From JBBQNR01 sp963774075 (GTDB lineage Bacteria > Actinomycetota > Thermoleophilia > Solirubrobacterales > JBBDJG01), in contig CAVZDP010000009.1 of NCBI GenBank assembly GCA_963774075.1, positions 62,001 through 126,000 on the forward strand: a DNA stretch of 64,000 bases, given 5' to 3'. This document shows positions 60,594-64,000 of this stretch, piece after piece (the first letter of the stretch is position 1; every line of letters begins with the position of its first letter). Below the pieces are notes generated by a model, which saw only the letters and a program-made list of their open reading frames with translations, did not search any database and was not told the DNA's origin. The position numbers were made by a program, and so were the translations under genes.

Positions 60594-63500
60594 GTGCCGG
60601 TCATCTCATCCGTACGCACGCCCACCCGCGTCTTGCTGCTCGCGGCCGCCGCGGTATTGGCGATGGCGACGTGGGGCCCGGCGCCGGCGCACGCCCTCAA
60701 CTTCAGCGGACCGGCAACGTTCTCGGCGGGCAACTCGCCGGTGTCGGTCGCGGTGGGCGACTTCAACGGCGATTTCGATTCCGACCTCGTTGTGACGAAC
60801 GAGTTCTCCAACGACGTCTCGGTGCTACTCGGGGGACTGGGATCGACCTTCACGGGGCCGACGAACTACGCCGTCGGAACCGGACCGCAGGACGTGGCCA
60901 TCGGCGACTTCAACGGCGACGCTGACCCGGACCTCGCGGTCGTGAACGAGTTCACCTACAACGTTTCGGTGCTGACCGGGGACGTCGGCGGGAGCTTCAC
61001 GGCGGCGGGCGCCTTCCCCGTCGGCACACGTCCGCTCTCGATCGCCGCGGGTGACTTCAACGGCGATTCGGACCCCGACCTGGTGGTGGTCAACGAGAGC
61101 ACCAACAACGTATCGATTCTCGTAGGCGAGGCGGGCGCGAGCTTCAGTGCGCCAACCAACCTCGCCGTCGGCATGACCCCGCAGTCGGTGGCGATCGCGG
61201 ACTTCAACGGGGACTCCGACCAGGACCTGGCGGTCGCGAACGGAGCCTCGAGCACCATCTCGGTGTTGCTCGGCGGTGCGGCTACGAGCTTCGGCGCGCC
61301 GGCCAACTACCTGCCCGGCACTCTTCCAACCTCGATCGCCGTCGGCGACTTCAACGGAGATTCCGACCCCGACCTCGTGGTGGCGAACGATCTCTCCAAC
61401 AACCTCTCGGTGCTGCTCGGAGGCGCCGGCGGAAGCTTCTCGGCTCCCACGAACTTCCCCGTCGGAGTCGCGCCGGTCTCCGTCACGGTGGGCGAGTTCA
61501 ACGGCGACTCGGACCCGGACCTCGCCGTCGGAAACGAGCTCTCTCACAACATCTCGGTGCTACTCGGCCGCCCCGGGGGGGACTTCAGCCCCCAGACGAA
61601 CTTCGTCGCCGGCAACTCGCCCGTGGGAATCGCAGCGGGAACGTTCGACGCCGACTCGCGCTCCGACCTCGCGGTGGCGAACCAGGGCTCCGGCCAGGTC
61701 TCGATCCTGACCTGGGCACCCGACACAGTCGTGCCGGAGACGACGATCGACTCCGGGCCTGCGCCGCTCACGAACGACGCGACTCCTACCTTCACCTTCT
61801 CCTCAAACGAGGCGGTCTCGACCTTCCAGTGCCGCGTCGACAGCGGCGCTTTCGCCCCCTGCTCGTCCCCGCATACGACGGCGACGCTCTCGGAAGGAGC
61901 ACACACGTTCCAGGTGCGCGCCGTCGATGACGGGCCCAACACCGACGGGAGCCCAGCCGCCCTGACTTTCACGATCGACTCGCTCGCGCCCGCGGCTCCG
62001 ACGCTCGGCTCGAGCGCCCCGGCTTCGCCCGCGAACGACAACAACCCGAAGCTCATCGGGACCGCAGAGGCCGGTTCGATCGTCACGCTTTACAGCGCCG
62101 CCACCAGCGCCGACTGCATACCCACGAACGCCCTTGCGAGCGGTACGGCCGCGGACTTCGACTCGCCGGGGATCGCGATCCCCGTCGCCGACAACACCAC
62201 CACGACGCTGCGGGCCACGGCGACGGATCAGATCGGAAACGTTTCCGCCTGCTCGGGCTCGATCACCTATGAAGAGGACTCGCTCTCGCCCCAGGCGCCG
62301 ACGCTCGGGTCCACAAACCCCGCCTCCCCGGTCAACGACAACAACCCGAAGCTGATCGGGACGGCCGAGGCCGGCTCGACCGTCACCATCTACGGTGCCG
62401 ATTGCGCGCCCGGGAACGCCCTTGCGAGCGGCACGGCGGCGAGCTTCGCCTCGCCGGGGATCACGATCCCGGTGGCCGACAACTCCACGACGATCTTGCG
62501 TGCTGCAGCTTCCGACGGTGCGGGCAACGTGTCGGACTGCTCGGCGCCGATCACGTACGTGGAGGACTCGGTTGCCCAAGAGCCGAGCATCACGGCCACG
62601 ACTCCGGCCTCGCCCGCCAACGACAACGACCCGGAGCTGATCGGCACCGCCGAGGCGGCCTCGACCGTCACCCTCTACCGCGCCGCCACCAGCGCCGACT
62701 GCACTCCAGCCAACCTGACAGCCTCCGGCGCCGCAGCGAGCTTTGCGTCGCCCGGCATCACGGTCGCCGTTGCGGACGGCTCCACCACGACCTTCCGCGC
62801 CAAGGCCACCGACCAGGCCGGCAACGTGTCCGGCTGCTCGGCGCCGATCGCATACGAGGAGGATTCGCTCGCGCCCTCGGCTCCGACGCTCAGCTCGAGC
62901 GCCCCGGCCTCGCCCGCGAACGACAACAACCCGAAGCTGATCGGGACCGCAGAGGCCGGTTCGATCGTCACTCTCTACAGCGCGGCCACCAGCGCCGACT
63001 GCATTCCGGCCAATGCTCTGGCGAGCGGCACCGCGGCGAGCTTCGCCTCGCTCGGGATCGCGGTCCCGGTGGCGGACAACTCCACCACGACGTTCCGGGT
63101 CACCGCCACCGACCTCGCTGGCAACGTCAGCGGCTGCTCGGCGGGCTCCCTCTCATATGAAGAGGTGTCGCCGCCCGACAGCGGACCGCCTCCTGCCGGA
63201 GGTGGACCCTCTCCCGGCGGTGGCACCGGCGGCGGCTCCGGCGGCGGTGGCAGCGGCGGCGGACCTTCCCCCGCGCCGGACGTGAGCGCACCGGCGATGA
63301 ACGTTGCCGTCAAGGCGCTGAAGCTCACCTCGAACGGAGTCGTTTCGGTGCCGCTTTCGTGCCCCGCCTCCGAGCAAGGGGGCTGTCAGGGCACGCTTTC
63401 GCTCCAGGCCGCGGTCGGGCGCGCATCGCACCGGAGAAGCGTGAGGCTCGGCAAGGTCTCGTTCCGGATCGCCGGTGGCAAGACGGCCACCGTCAAGGTC

Positions 63501-63650
63501 CGCCTCTCGAAGAAGTGCCAGCGACTCGTGAAGAAGGTCAGGAGGCTGACGATGGTGGCGATCGTCTATGCGAGCGATCGAGCCGGAAACGCGAAGACGA
63601 CCAAAAAGACGCTGACGCTCACCGCCGTGGGGGGCAGGTTGAAGCAGTAG
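60594..63650 (+). CDS. Secreted FG-GAP propeller protein with four Ig-like modules (paralog 2)
   Basis: 1018 aa from GTG 60594. Signal peptide ending AHALNF; seven FG-GAP repeats (SVAVGDFNGDFDSDLVVTN etc.), one domain with TFQCRVDSGAFAPCSS, then four Ig-like modules of about 95-100 residues (APTLGSSAPASPANDNNPKL), a Gly/Pro linker, and the same Cys-pair C-terminal domain (VPLSCPASEQGGCQG). Paralog 1 has a single such module, so module number has expanded. The frame is open far upstream into paralog 1; the start is set at the signal peptide. Confidence 0.83.
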   Translation: MPVISSVRTPTRVLLLAAAAVLAMATWGPAPAHALNFSGPATFSAGNSPVSVAVGDFNGDFDSDLVVTNEFSNDVSVLLGGLGSTFTGPTNYAVGTGPQDVAIGDFNGDADPDLAVVNEFTYNVSVLTGDVGGSFTAAGAFPVGTRPLSIAAGDFNGDSDPDLVVVNESTNNVSILVGEAGASFSAPTNLAVGMTPQSVAIADFNGDSDQDLAVANGASSTISVLLGGAATSFGAPANYLPGTLPTSIAVGDFNGDSDPDLVVANDLSNNLSVLLGGAGGSFSAPTNFPVGVAPVSVTVGEFNGDSDPDLAVGNELSHNISVLLGRPGGDFSPQTNFVAGNSPVGIAAGTFDADSRSDLAVANQGSGQVSILTWAPDTVVPETTIDSGPAPLTNDATPTFTFSSNEAVSTFQCRVDSGAFAPCSSPHTTATLSEGAHTFQVRAVDDGPNTDGSPAALTFTIDSLAPAAPTLGSSAPASPANDNNPKLIGTAEAGSIVTLYSAATSADCIPTNALASGTAADFDSPGIAIPVADNTTTTLRATATDQIGNVSACSGSITYEEDSLSPQAPTLGSTNPASPVNDNNPKLIGTAEAGSTVTIYGADCAPGNALASGTAASFASPGITIPVADNSTTILRAAASDGAGNVSDCSAPITYVEDSVAQEPSITATTPASPANDNDPELIGTAEAASTVTLYRAATSADCTPANLTASGAAASFASPGITVAVADGSTTTFRAKATDQAGNVSGCSAPIAYEEDSLAPSAPTLSSSAPASPANDNNPKLIGTAEAGSIVTLYSAATSADCIPANALASGTAASFASLGIAVPVADNSTTTFRVTATDLAGNVSGCSAGSLSYEEVSPPDSGPPPAGGGPSPGGGTGGGSGGGGSGGGPSPAPDVSAPAMNVAVKALKLTSNGVVSVPLSCPASEQGGCQGTLSLQAAVGRASHRRSVRLGKVSFRIAGGKTATVKVRLSKKCQRLVKKVRRLTMVAIVYASDRAGNAKTTKKTLTLTAVGGRLKQ

Positions 63651-63714
63651 CAAGAGCCGAGCCGGCCCCGCTGGCTCTCAGCTTTCTCTCATCTACATCG
63701 GGGATCATCGCTCC

Positions 63715-64000
63715 GTGCGGGCCCCGATGGTCTCGAATACGCGACTGGCTCGGCTCGAAGCCGTGGTGGCGGGCCTGCTCGTGATGGCCGCCTGGGCGCC
63801 CGCGGGCGCATACGCGTTCAGCTTCAACGCGCCGGTCAACTTCCCCGCAGGCACCTTGCCCGTGTCGGTGGCGGTGGCCGAGTTCAACGGTGACACGGAC
63901 CCCGACCTGATCGTCGCCAACGAGAGCTCGAACAACGTCTCGATCCTGCTCGGTGGAACGGGAGCGACGTTCACCGGGCCGACGAATCACAATGTCGGCC
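63715..64000 (+). CDS. Secreted FG-GAP propeller protein, paralog 3 (cut by window end)
   Basis: First 95 codons only. GTG at 63715 (or ATG at 63727), signal peptide (AVVAGLLVMAAWAPAGAYA) and the beginning of the propeller (LPVSVAVAEFNGDTDPDLIVANESSNNVSILLGG). Same layout as the two genes upstream; the gene continues beyond the window. Confidence 0.82.
   Translation, partial: MRAPMVSNTRLARLEAVVAGLLVMAAWAPAGAYAFSFNAPVNFPAGTLPVSVAVAEFNGDTDPDLIVANESSNNVSILLGGTGATFTGPTNHNVG

Overview
The window is GC-rich and gene-dense. It uses many GTG starts, ATGA/GTGA/TTGA start-stop overlaps, and contains OmpR/PrrA-type two-component genes, LtrA, YbdK, DUF4235 and DUF389 proteins, and many secreted PKD, FG-GAP and Ig-like proteins. 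This suggests an actinomycetote, most probably of class Thermoleophilia (Solirubrobacterales/Gaiellales-like). The placement is inferred from gene content and codon style; there is no rRNA in the window to confirm it. No phage, IS element or CRISPR array was seen, so this reads as an ordinary chromosomal segment with several accessory blocks.

Layout. 1-8 kb: signalling (an EAL protein cut by the window start, a membrane HD-GYP protein) mixed with sugar and redox genes (PfkB kinase, glutaredoxin, FAD oxidoreductase, DUF389, aldose epimerase). 7.9-10.6 kb: FAH-family hydrolase and MBL-fold hydrolase, divergent from ferritin. 10.6-16.3 kb: a small membrane protein, a secreted protein followed by a response regulator/histidine kinase pair, and a convergent PAS histidine kinase. 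16.4-16.6 kb: tRNA-Leu(CAG) and tRNA-Glu(CTC).

17.2-24.8 kb is the standout block. A cobalamin riboswitch precedes two exported DUF4430 (transcobalamin beta-domain-like) proteins, an EcfT, a fused double-ATPase EcfA, and an ECF S-component fused to an extracytoplasmic alpha/alpha-toroid with its own C-terminal membrane anchor. Together these look like a bacterial split transcobalamin coupled to an ECF vitamin B12 importer.

24.8-33 kb: GlpD, a divergent dihydropteroate-synthase-like protein, a metallophosphoesterase, a complete two-enzyme route to cyclic 2,3-diphosphoglycerate (2-phosphoglycerate kinase and cDPG synthetase), a transaldolase-family protein, and a Rho-like protein whose P-loop lysine and catalytic glutamate are replaced. 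33-42.8 kb: SDR, DUF192, DUF4235, methyltransferase, GH5 glycosidase, secreted esterase, and a sugar transferase whose 3' end lies in a 44-bp tandem hairpin repeat. 43-50 kb: a 16-repeat secreted protein broken by a one-base insertion, SRPBCC, YbdK, FAD dehydrogenase, VOC, and a DUF892 protein with a histone-like tail. 50.3-54.5 kb: a general-stress-like cluster (YihY, SigB/F-type sigma factor, GAF-PAS-PAS-GAF sensor, RsbW-like ATPase). 54.6-64 kb: FdhD, PKD protein, LtrA, then three tandem paralogous FG-GAP/Ig secreted proteins, the last cut by the window end.

Two copies of a roughly 60-nt structured element (32.9 and 48.4 kb) share 32 of 34 core bases, and their only two differences compensate each other within a stem.
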